Position numbers and translations under genes: made by a program. The notes under the pieces are model-generated. The model was not told the origin of the DNA and ran no database searches. It saw only the letters and a program-made list of their open reading frames with translations. From assembly GCA_028752905.1 (NCBI GenBank), contig JAQNBH010000002.1:34750075-34814074 (forward strand): a DNA stretch of 64,000 bases, given 5' to 3'. Source of the DNA: Cladorhizidae sp. MBARI D1340-BT2. Its lineage: Eukaryota; Porifera; Demospongiae; Poecilosclerida; Cladorhizidae. How positions within the stretch are numbered: the first letter of the stretch is position 1; every line of letters starts with the position of its first letter. Below, one piece after another: positions 21,097 through 32,296 of the stretch.

Positions 21097-22740
21097 CAGA
21101 GTTGCCAACCGTCCCGGAATGGCCGGGACAGTCCGGGAATTTTGAGCCTTGTCCCGGTGGTGTCCTTGTCCCGGAAATGTCCCGGAATTTACAGCTACGC
21201 GCACCTTGCGCTTCCACTCGCTTAGATGGCCACTGCAGTCCCAAGCATGTTTAGTTTAGTCCTTAACACTTGTAAAGCAACAAAAACAGGACACTTTTTA
21301 GCAGAAAAAAACTTCAGATAAGCGAAACAACCTTTGACCTTGTTTCGATTGGAGGTGCGTTTGGAGGTGCGTGCAATCTCAATAATAAATTTTAAAAAAT
21401 GAAGGAAGGGAAGGGGAAAAAATTCTCGATGGTTGGTAAGGATCATCGATATCCAAAATGGCAAAGAAGCAGAGGAGAGAATGCCATTTTGACAATAAAT
21501 GGATCAAAGAATTTCAGGGGATTAGGCAACAGTTTCAAAGATATAAATTAAAAATATATAATGAAATTGATTGACAAAGTAAGTAAGCATGGAATACAGC
21601 AAATACAGGGTAAATAAAACATCATGGGTACAGTGTGCTGCTTGTGTTCAATGCAATAGTAATGTCCATAGTCTTGCCTTCATTTTAGGTCACTTGTATG
21701 CCCAATGTACTCTGTGTGCAATCGACTTTGGTGTTACCCATGGTGGCCGTAATGATGTCACATCTCCTCAAGAGCAAGAAACATAAGGATATGTCAAAGG
21801 CTGTGCTATCAACTATTCCAATCACCTCTCTCTTCCAACATCAGAGAAGTGATCAAGTAATCGAAGCAGAGGTCAGGTGGGCTACATTTGTTGCTAAGCA
21901 CAACATATCCTTTCTGTCTAGTGACCATGCCACCAAGCTTTTCAGTAAGATGTTCCCAGACTCTGAAATTGCAAAGAAATTATCCTGTTCCCACACCAAA
22001 ACCACCGCCATAGTGAAGAAAGCTCTTGCTCCTTACTTCACAGAGAGAGTTATGGAGTCAATGTCAAGTGGTCCATTCTCTTTGATGATTGATGAATCCC
22101 GTGACAGAGGATAAGCCTTGCATAATTCTTTTGAGGCTTCTTGATCCACAGGTAGGTGAAGTACGGACGAGATTCTTGGATATGCCTGTTGTGAACATTG
22201 ATATAGCTACCAACTTGTTTCAAGCCTTGAAGGAGTCACTGACTAAGAATGGGCTCAGCTTTGACAATGCAGTGTCTTTCATGTCTGATACCACCAATGT
22301 TATGAAAGGAGTGAGATCAGGTGTGCAGAAGTTGATTAAGGATGAGATCCCAACTTTGTATGATGTTGGTTGCATCTGCCATTTGGCTGATTTAACAGTC
22401 AAAGCTGGTTTGAAGGTACTCCCAGTGAATATTGACTAGCTCTTCATCGACATATTCTACTACCTCCATAGCAGCAAGAGTGCAGCCATTTGTCATCCTA
22501 TGGTGTTCACTTTTCACCACTGAGCCAGGGGTGATTTTGAAGCATTGTCCCACAGATGGCTCAGCTTGCTGAAGTGTGTGAATCGTTACCTCAGGCAGTA
22601 TGATGGTTTGAAGTAATTCTTGTTGTCAAGGCTTGAGAATCCTCTGGAGAAACCTCTGTTGTTCTTTTATCTTTCCCTCAATGGATCAATTCAACCGCCT
22701 CTTCCAGAAATCTACAGAGAATAAGCTGTATGATGAGATA
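21097..22740 (+). pseudogene. hAT transposase, 5' half, with hAT left end (copy 2)
   Basis: The left terminus at 21097 is followed by about 600 bases of leader and then a BED-type zinc finger (CTLCAIDFGVTHGGRNDVTSHL, in mixed frames at about 21708-21780, ending in KKHKD). The body follows in pieces at 21750-22114 and 22089-22439: EAEVRWATFVAKHNISFL, FSLMIDES with a catalytic Asp, LLDPQVGEVRTRFL, and DNAVSFMSDTTNVMKGVRSG with the second Asp. CHLADLTVKAGLK comes next, and a decayed RWLSLLKCVNRYLRQYDGLK block lies near 22560-22615. Frameshifts occur at about 22095 and 22437. The C-terminal dimerisation region is missing; the copy ends around 22740, before LINE sequence starts. This matches the vertebrate and invertebrate hAT group with ZMYM/P52-like relatives. 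Confidence 0.78.
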
Positions 22741-22821
22741 GTTAGGTCGCGTATAAAATTAAAGGCGTGGTCACGCACGCTAATTAGGGGGCGTGGTCGA
22801 AAAATCGCGCCGTATATATAA

Positions 22822-24516
22822 TTAATGTCCCGGTGTCACAGGGTATTTGGCATGTGGATGTGGCGAGATCTCTTCCTCTGAGGGTACCATACAAGGAGAT
22901 CCACTGGCGATGGCGATGTATGCACTAGCAGTCAATCCACTCATCAACCAACTGAAGTCTGACAATCCAAAAGTGAAACAGGTATGGTATGCCGATGATG
23001 CCACCGCTGCTGGCTCCTATAAAGAGCTAAAGGAGTTTTGGGAAAGCTTACAGCTACATGGGGAAAAATATGGATATAATCCTAATGCTACCAAAACTCA
23101 TCTGATAATCAAAGAGCAGCATGAAGAGGAGGCAAGAAAATTGTTTGCAGGTACTGGTGTCAATATCTCGACCAGTGGGAAACGTCATCTTGGTGCAGCA
23201 ATTGGTTCAAGGTCATTTGCTGAAAAGTATGTTGGTGATAAGGTGCATGGATGGACTAATGAGATCAAAGAGCTTGCAAAAATCGCAATCACTCAACCAC
23301 ATCCAGCATACACTGCCTTCACTCATGGTCTCTGCAGCCGTTGGATGTATTTGTCACGCACCCTTCCTGACGTCTCTGCCCTACTCCAACCAGTAGAGGA
23401 TGCCATTCACCACCTGTTAATTCCAGCCCTCACAGGTCGTCCATCTTGTTCTAATGAAGAGAGAGATCTATTTGCCCTTCCGGTTAGACTTGGTGGTCTG
23501 GGTCTAATTGATCCAGCTTCAAACTCTCCAAACGCTTTCGAAGCTTCAGAAAAACTTACCGCTCCTCTTGTGGTTAAAATCAATAATCAGGATCTTGAAC
23601 ATGAAATTGATCTTTGTGAAATTATGGATATCAAGAAAATGATTACAAAGTCTAACCGTGAGAGAATGGAAAGTGAGGCAACAGAGGTCTACAACCGATT
23701 GTCAGTTAAGATGAAGAGATGTGTAGATCTTGCCAAAGAAAAAGGCACATCATCATGGCTATCAGTCCTTCCACTAGAAGATCAGATTTTTTTTTACACA
23801 AAGGCGAGTTCAGAGATGCACTATGCCTCAGATACGGCTGGAATCCACCAAACATGCCATCAGTTTGCAGTTGTGGCTCTGCCTTTTCAACCGACCATGC
23901 AATGGTATGCCACATGGGAGGTTTTCCAACCCACCGTCACAATGAAATCCGTGACATCACAGCTAAGCTACTCACAGAAGTATGCCATAATGTCGCCACC
24001 GAACCACACCTGCAACCACTTAATGGTGAGACCATGTTCCTTCGCTCCGCAATCACAGATGATGAGGCAAGACTGGACATCAGAGCAAGGGGATTCTGGA
24101 ACGCTGCACAGGATGTTTATTTTGATGTTAGGGTATTTTACCCCAATGCATCCAGCAACCGTTCAGGAACCATCTCAGGTGCATACAAAAGGCATGAAAA
24201 TGCCAAGAAGAGAGCGTATGGCCAGCGTGTCCGAGAGATAGAACATGGTGTTTTTACACCCCTAGTTTTGTCATCCACGGGAGGAATGGGTCGGGAAGCA
24301 ACGACTTTTTATAAAAGATTGGCAGACAAGCTATCGCACAAGAGGCAGAAGCCTTATTCTGTTTTGATGAGTTGGCCAAGATGCAGAATGTCTTTTGCAG
24401 CGTTAAGGTCTTCAATTATGTGTATTCGTGGCAGCAGATCATCTGCTAGAAACCCAATCAAAGATGTGGATGTAACCCTGGCAACAGCAGAGGGCCGCAT
24501 CCCACAGCTCATTTAA
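22822..24516 (+). pseudogene. 5'-truncated LINE with RT C-terminal half, CCHC finger and restriction-like endonuclease
   Basis: The first ORF (22847-24241) opens inside the reverse transcriptase: SSEGTIQGDPLAMAMYALAV, then catalytic VWYADDATAAG (about 22983-23015), a thumb region and LPVRLGGLGLIDP. A nine-T run (23787-23795) breaks the frame. The true frame continues in 23719-24516 with a CCHC finger (CSCGSAFSTDHAMVCHMGG) and a PD-(D/E)XK-type core (EARLDIRARGFW then VYFDVRVFYP). An EHGVFTPLVLSSTGGMGREA block follows. Finger-plus-nuclease at the C-terminus is the design of R2/R4/Hero-type LINEs. The 5' edge at about 22822 abuts hAT sequence, a typical 5' truncation. An AAT-rich 3' tail follows. 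Confidence 0.8.
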
Positions 24517-24519
24517 TTA

Positions 24520-24615
24520 TCATAACTCTACATCATTAAAATAATAATTATAATAATAATTATTATTAACAACCATGTGTTAATAGAACCTAATTAATGG
24601 CCCATCTATTAATTT
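24520..24615 (+). repeat. AAT-rich LINE 3' tail and Merlin-related fragment
   Basis: An imperfect AAT/ATT tract (about 24535-24568) ends the LINE. Then 24570-24612 nearly duplicates 10218-10260 from the Merlin left end (CCTAATTAATGGCCCATCTA). Confidence 0.7.
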
Positions 24616-24633
24616 TTATTATTATTGGGAAAA

Positions 24634-25190
24634 AAATTTGGCATGCCAGGGAATAATTATGGTATCCCCACACCTCAGGGAATTTGGTATCCCACGCGCC
24701 CTAAGGGTATTTGGTATCCCCATCCCGACGCCAGCTAGCACGTACTTTGTAGCTCTTGCTACAAGCACTGGTGGGGCTAGCAGTTATTTGTGTTGCTGCC
24801 AAGAAAGAGTGCCCTTCAACGTGGTGTCCTCGTCATATACCTGTCTGTGGTTATAAGTAAAATTAAAATACGCTACCTAACTAGGCCTAACTAGGCCTAT
24901 ATAAAAAACTACCTCCTGAAAAGGGTTCATAATATGTAGCTCTAGCAAGAAAACGTTCTATTAATTAATGTCTCCCCCTAGCCCTAGCCCTAGCCCTAGT
25001 ACACTGGTACACTTCGTCATATTTACGTTCTTCTTCAGTAAACGAAGCCATATCTGACGCCGCTTGTGTAAAAGTGGGGATACCAAATTCCCTGAAGGGA
25101 TACCACGCGGGGATGCCAAATACCCTAGGATATTTTGCACGGGGATGCCAAATAACCTACCAAATAGTGGGGATGCCAAATTCCCTGGGA
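24634..25190. mobile_element. Small foldback element with repeated subterminal motif
   Basis: Arms at about 24634-24730 and 25074-25190 are inverted and built from repeats of GGGGATRCCAAATNCCCT. The interior (about 340 bases) includes four CCCTAG repeats (about 24976-24999) and short AACTAGGCCT direct repeats. No protein is encoded. Confidence 0.7.
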
Positions 25191-25204
25191 CACCTGAATA
25201 AACT

Positions 25205-27970
25205 TATGGAAAGTTGGCAAGTATGCACTATCAATTCCAGCGTCTTGCGCCATTACCACTCCGGCGGACGCGGACTCTTCAGACAATGGAGGTCAACCCA
25301 TCACTGAAGATGAAGTGCTACCATCACCATCAGTTTCGCCAATGCCTACGCAAAGGTTAAAGAATGGCCTCCTGAAAAGGTTGCCCCGTGGCTCAAGAGA
25401 ATTAGCAGCCAAGAAACTTGCATCTATTGTGGATAGTGTGGTTCTACTTAATGACCAGCATACGTGGAGCCGGCTACTCCATTTTGCCTCAAGGTGTTTG
25501 AAGCTGCCCAAAGGTGGAAATAGGCATGTGAGTTTGACCTCTGCAATAAACAAGCAAATCAGAGATGAGCTCAATGATACTACCATTGATTCAGGTTCCC
25601 ACTTTGGACAGAGAGCTAACAAAAGGAAGCCAGACGATCCATTGGAGCACTTAGCCAATAGAGTAGCCAGCAAGCTTGAAGAAGGCAATTTCAAAGGTGC
25701 TGTTAGACTTGCCTGCGGTGATGATACTCTAGCTGACCACTCTGCTGCTACCCTAGAGGCTCTGAAACTAAAACACCCTGAAAAACATCCTGACACCTGC
25801 ATTAGCCCCATCCCAGATCCCAACCTTTATTCGTTTACCATCTCTGCACGGGTAGTAAAGAAAGCAATCTTCTCCTTCCCCAATGGCTCAGCAGGAGGCC
25901 CTGATGGTCTCCGCCCACAACATTTAAAGGACATGACGGGACCCTCTGCAAAGGAGGGCGGCCAGATCCTACTCAATGCTTTGTGTTCCCTCATCTCACT
26001 CATCCTGGCGGGGAGGACTCCACCTGAAATTTGCCCACACTTTTTTGGTGCTTCTCTGATTGCCCTGAGAAAGAAGGATGGAGGGATTAGACCGATTGCT
26101 GTTGGATGTGTTTTGAGAAGACTTACTGCTAAGTGGGCTAGTTTCTTTGCCTTGCAAAAGTACCAGAGTTGTTGGCACCTCGTCAGCTTGGATATGGTGT
26201 AGTCAGAGGTGTTGAAGCTGCTGTACATACCACCCGTACTTACCTCAGCAATTTGCAACCAAACCAAGCCATCATCAAGGTGGATTTCAAGAATGCATTC
26301 AACAGCATTTGCCGTGACAAAATGTTACTCGCTGTAGAAGAATTCATTCCAGAATTACTCCCCTTTGTCCACTCTGTTTATTGTTGTGATTCTTTCCTGC
26401 TCTGGGGTGATGAGATGGTGTTATCCTCTGAGGGTGTACAACAGGGCGACCCTCTTGGTCCACTTTTGTTCTGCCTCACGATCCATAAGCTATGTAATAA
26501 GCTATCTTCTGATTTTGTCACCTTCTATTTGGATGATGGCACAGTTGGAGGAAGTCGTGAGGATGTAATGAAGGACCTGTTAATGATAGAGGAGGAAGCA
26601 GGCACCCTTGGCCTTGAACTCAACCGTAATAAGACAGAGCTTATTTGCCCCGATCCAACAACCAGAGGAATTGTTCTAGCTGCCTTCCCAGGTCTACAAG
26701 TGGTGAACACGGATGATGCCACCCTTTTAGGGTCTCCGCTCGGGGATCCCAGGTGTGTGAACAAGTATATTGGTGAGAAAGTGAATGTTTTGAAGTTGAT
26801 GGGAGATAGAATTAAACACCTACACTCTCATGATGCACTGGTATTATTGCGCCACTCATTTGCTATTCCCAAGATGATGCACATCCTCAGGACCGCTCCT
26901 TGCTTTGCATCTTCATGTCTGGTGGAGTATGATGCTCTTCTTCGTTCAATCCTCAGCAACATCTCCAACACAAACCTGAGTGATAAGTCATGGCTGCAAG
27001 CAACCTTACCAGTGAAAAAAGGTGGCCTTGGAATTAGGAGTGCAGTTCATATTGCACCATCATCTTATCTAGCTTCTGTTCAAGGATCAACTGACCTAGT
27101 CCAGCACTTGCTTCCAGAACCACTTCAAGGTTGCTCTACTCCTCTAGTAACATCAGCTCTGTCAGTATGGCAGGAGGGTCATGAGCAATCCCCTCCTCTC
27201 CCTCCTGCCTCACATCATCAGAAAGTGTGGGACCATCCAAGAGTACAAGCCAGAGCAGATTTCCTACTTGCTGAAGCTCCTGATGCTCAGTCCAGAGCTC
27301 GCCTCATTGCCACCTCTGCTACAGAGTCTGGTGCATGGTTAAATGCCTTGCCTGTCTCCTCTCTGGGTTTGAGAATGTCTGATGACTCCATCCGCATTGC
27401 CATAGGCCTCAGACTTGGAGCCTAACTATGTCAACCCCATCAATGTGAACATTGTGGAGATGCCGTGGACCATCTGGCTACCCATGGGCTTAGTTGCAAA
27501 ATGAGTCAGGGCAGGCACTCTCGACATGCTGCCATCAATGATGTAATACATAGATCACTGGTGTGTGCTAAGATCCCTTCCCGCCTTGAACCCTCGGGCC
27601 TAATGAGATCAGACGGGAAGATCCATGGTCAAGAGGGAAGCTCCTGGTCTGGGATGCAGACACTTTTGCGGCTTCAAATATCAGGCTGGCGGTAAACAAA
27701 CTCGGTGCAGTAGCAGCAAAAGCAGAGGATATGAAGATGTCAAAGTACTGCAACTTAGACTCATCCTACCTGTTCATGCCAGTGGCAGTGGAGACCTGCA
27801 AAACAAAGGTCTTTTTACGAGAACTTGGACGTCGCCTCAAGACAGCCACTGAAGATAGAGACTCATTTCAGTACCTGCTACAGAGGATCTCAGTCGCAAT
27901 TCAGAGGGGAAATGCAAGTTCTGTTTTGGGGACAATGGGACAGCAGATGGGATTGATGGACATCATTTAG
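25205..27970 (+). pseudogene. LINE of the restriction-like-endonuclease class, nearly complete RT, broken
   Basis: ORF 25315-26202 carries the RT leader and fingers (SFPNGSAGGPDGLRPQHLKD, ASLIALRKKDGGIRPIAVG). A one-base frame change near 26155 leads to 26169-27425 with palm motifs VDFKNAFNSICRDKM, SSEGVQQGDPLGPLLF and FYLDDGTVGG, then a thumb with LPVKKGGLGIRSA. The catalytic box reads LDD where FADD/YADD is usual. The C-terminal CCHC finger ([18 protein letters not shown]) and [12 protein letters not shown] follow after a stop at 27425. The PDG core of the nuclease is deleted near 27625, and the end (27731-27970) terminates in a stop just before AT-rich DNA. At least three lesions make it dead. 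It is a different family from the LINE at 22.8 kb but the same family as 36.5 kb and 55.7 kb. Confidence 0.82.
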
Positions 27971-27998
27971 ATTGTACCTATACATGTATATACCTATA

Positions 27999-28840
<842 letters not shown>

Positions 28841-28849
28841 GATCTTCGG

Positions 28850-29852
28850 TCATACTATATATATACATCTCATAAAATTACGTAATCTGTGTACAGTACT
28901 AGCATTTCGTTCACATTCACAAGAATTGACGGGTATGGTGCAAGCAATCTTCAATAAGGTGTATACCACCAATAAGGTGTATATATATACATTGGGGAAC
29001 AAAAGTTTATCACACTCTTTCAGGGCAGTATATAGCACAAGTACTGGGCCTTTCTGAAGCAGGCATGCAGACAAAACTTTGTTTCCAACGGCCAAGTCCT
29101 TGGTCAAAAAGCTCAGGTGATGGCAAATCACTAAAATAAACATCTACACTATCAGAAAAATTTACATCATTCTTCGTACACAAAATAGAAGGGACAAGAC
29201 ATAGCAAAGAGGATGAAGTTTTTGATAATGGTGAGAATCGAGTCTCTAAGTCACATATTATATTGTCAACAAAGGGGAGAGCCACATTTATTTTAAGCCA
29301 CTCCTCAATTATACTTGTCACTACATTAGGCCTGTTTCTCTGCCTTTCGCAGCTCCTGGGCTTACATGGCTGTACATTCACTGATGACGCCATTCTTTCA
29401 GCATGTATATATATACTTTATGAAATTCATTATAGATATTAGTCCTCATTACCTTGTAGTATGATAAAACACTATCAATCTGCTGAAATGCCTGAACTAC
29501 ATCGAATGTTGTACTCTGCAACTTCACTGTAATGCCAGCCACATGTGAAAGAAACTGATAAATAATCAGCAAAACAATAATGAACTCAAATTCTGAGAGC
29601 ATGCAGAAGAGAAGTGGCTTTGCTTCTTGACTCATAATCCCACACAGTATTACTAAAATTAGCAGTGAATGTATCAATGTGCAATCCAAGTCCTATTCCT
29701 TCAGAAAGCAGTGACCATAAATTTATAACATCCATAGAAATGTGAATACGCAGAGTATCTTCCTGCCCAACGGTGTTCTGTCCTGGTTCACTCCGCTCTT
29801 CTTCGAATTCTATATACCACCCTTTTGAAATATTTCAGAAGCCCGCTAGGGT
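28850..29852 (-). pseudogene. hAT transposase C-terminal half, broken
   Basis: On the minus strand, ORF pieces 29689-29378 and 29393-29010 match the rear part of a P52/THAP-like hAT transposase: HSLLILVILCGIM, STTFDVVQAFQQIDSVLSYY and ERQRNRPNV. A frame change leads to the dimerisation region at about 29060-28850 (YTALKECDKLLFPNVYI, then LKIACTIPVNSCECERNAS). A 20-bp duplication at about 28950-28985 inserts extra residues into that domain. Upstream at about 29849 the sequence CTAGGGTTGCCAAAT resembles a hAT terminus, so the 5' coding half may be deleted internally. The opposite terminus was not found. Confidence 0.72.
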
Positions 29853-29859
29853 TGCCAAA

Positions 29860-30389
29860 TGGTAACTTTCTCCTGCCAACTCTGAAGGACGTACCTTACC
29901 AGCTTTTCTGCAAGTTTTTTTTGTTGTTTTTTTTTTTTTTTTTTTTTTTTGTGTGTTGTTGAAAGGGGGTTCGATCGAACCCTCGAACCCCCCCTGCGTA
30001 CGGGCCTGATACAGTCAGTAGTAGGCTCAAGTAGACTTCTTGGCAGATTTACCTCCACTATGGAAGGTCCAATTAACTGCTAAAGTGGTTTTGGTTGTTC
30101 AGAAGTGGCTGCAATAAAACTTTGATAATTGGCCAGCTAAGTGGCATTACATTTTTATGAGAGTTTCTAGAGTAGTGGTCAAAATTTTTAATGGGGTACA
30201 CTCATTCATTGTATTATAACTTGACCATATATTTGTTATTTAAAAAAATATATTGCACAGAAGAAAGAAAGGGGTATCACAGGATGCTGAAAGTTTAAGA
30301 CAAAAATAATAAATAGCAGAGAAATAAAACAACAAATAAAAAATAATAATAAAAAAAGATACAGGACTCTCAAGGCTTGTTTAAACAAC
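29860..30389. other. Spacer with poly(T), nothing else
   Basis: A T-run at about 29930-29950 is followed by a short GAACCC/GGGTTC inverted motif (29970-29995) and AT-rich DNA. No gene is visible. Confidence 0.45.
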
Positions 30390-30393
30390 TTTA

Positions 30394-31195
30394 TTACAAT
30401 TGTCCAGACAAATTCTTGACTGTTCTTTCTTTTTCTTTTCTCTTTAGGTCCTTGACATCATCAGGGTCGACGTCCCATAATCTGTGCAGGTTAGCAGCAG
30501 CGGACAGAGAACTAGACAGAGCCACCTTTTCAGAACACTCGCCCAGTATGTTGTGGTCCTGAAAGCTCAGTGCCGAGATAGACTGTGAACTATTGAAGGC
30601 CACTTCCCATGCCACAAACCTATGCAGCCATGATGCCCCTGGCATTCATATACCTATATTCATTTATGCTAGACAAACTGTCAAATTTGTCACAGGACAA
30701 CTAAACTCTCACATAAATATCTGGTTCTTCAGGTCTGTCTTGACTGTCAGAGTCCCCCACAACGACACTGTCATGTCCTCACAACCTCCATGAGACTCTG
30801 GTTCTTGATCTGGTTCTTGACCAAGCTGAAGTCTCCAGTGAAGTCATCTCTCTCAGAACCAGACCAATGGAACTGCTCAGTATGCGCTGAAGTAGATGGG
30901 GACGTCCCAAAAGTTGATGGCTTGGAAAGCGCTGTTTTCCTACCACTAGCTGTGGACACGTTGTTCGACGGGTTGCTCGAGGCCGCATGGAAGACTAGCC
31001 TGTTCTTCCTTCCGGCGAGCGATAGTGATGGTGTTGTGGATGTGAAGCAATGGGAGTGGGGGAGAGGCCTTTCTCGTCATCGGTCCTGGGTTGGAGCCCC
31101 CATCCTCTAGATATCCTGCGGCTCCTCCGGGAGAGGCTGTTTAGCACTGGGTAGCGGCTGTACATCTTAGAGGACTTATCAATAGTTATCCTCAA
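30394..31195 (-). CDS. Candidate host gene, 3' exons, product unknown
   Basis: The minus strand has consecutive non-transposon open stretches: 31195-30995 (Ser/Arg-rich), about 31010-30771 (Ser/Thr-rich, with FHWSGSERDDFTGDFSLVKN) and a final one ending at 30394. The last stop overlaps an AATAAA signal (30395-30390), as expected for a true transcript end. A short intron with donor GTGAGA near 30710 and an acceptor near 30632 or 30640 would join the last two parts. Between the first two I see only a frame change near 31010, which could be an unrecognised intron or a lesion. No known domain is visible. The region is free of repeats, which supports a host gene, but the exon structure is uncertain. 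Confidence 0.38.
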
Positions 31196-32296
31196 ATAGT
31201 TCTGGTTGAGTTTTTGATAAATTCTTATTCAACAAAGCTTTTGATACTTGTGGGGTATCTTTGTCAGTGCTTAAGAATGAGAGGCTCTGTGCATGTGGGT
31301 GTATATAAAGGTTGGTGAGCATGTGTTCGCACTTATGCGATTGGTTCATGGTGGATGGTGCGAGTGACAATAAAGTGAGTGGGTGGTATGAGTGATGATT
31401 AGTAAGTGGGTGGTGCAGGTTTTGGTTGGGCTAGCAGAGAAGGAAAAAACTGAGAAACTGAGAGAAAACCCTATTGGGGGTTGGGTAGGGGGGGGGGGGG
31501 GAACTCAGAGCTCAGAAAAAAAGAAGGGAAAACTAGCCCTCTCTTCATTTTGGAGTGAATCTGTCATGATATAAGTGTTCTGTGCTTTGTGGGTCTGTCA
31601 TATGACATGTGTTCCGTGCTTTGTGGAGGTTCTTGGTGTCCCTTGAGCTTTGCTTGTTGGTGCTTTGTGGTGCTTTGTGGAGGTTCTTGGTGTCCCTCTA
31701 GCTTGGCTTGTTGGTGCTTTGTGGATCATGATGTAATATGTCTGCATATGAACACACTTCAGATGTGCAACTGGAGTTGGAACTGACTGTGTGTTTAAGG
31801 GTGTATGGAACATTTATTTGCTGGTGCAACATCATCAGCACAAGATAACTCCTTATCCCCCTCAATCAGTTCAATAATTCATCCATACGTCTTGGATATG
31901 ATGGAATATATGGGTCTACCAATAAGTAAGTATAAATGCTTACATTCAGACCATATAGCTATCTATGTACCAATAAATGGTACATATCCTTTCCTTTAAG
32001 ATCGAATGCAGCATCTTCTAAGGTGATATTCTGTCTTCACTCCTGTTTTGATCACCTTTGATCCCATAGTGGCTCTCCACTCTAGCCATAGCTTCTCAGT
32101 GAAGACAACAACAGAAAGGTCAGAGGGCAACTTGCTAGGGTTGAGCTAACTTAAGCACTTTGGAATTTAAGTAAACCCAGAGATTGGCATTTACCCTTCT
32201 CATTTTACACAAGTGTGGAGCTCACTCTGAAAAATAGCTCCACTGGGATCATATCTCTATATTCAATCAAATAGTTTGCTGCAGACCTATATCGAT
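31196..32296. other. Intergenic DNA with simple duplications
   Basis: Contains a 12-G run (about 31489-31500) and an imperfect tandem duplication at 31610-31730 (GTGCTTTGTGGAGGTTCTTG and onward, twice). A possible short exon-like stretch lies at 31830-32000. No gene can be supported. Confidence 0.4.

Noticed and set aside
22847..24241. 464-codon frame taken as one complete protein
   Set aside because: After the nine-T run near 23790 the reading is out of frame; the true continuation is in the 23719-24516 frame.
24976..24999. Telomere-like CCCTAG repeats
   Set aside because: Only four units, not the animal CCCTAA sequence, and internal to a foldback element.
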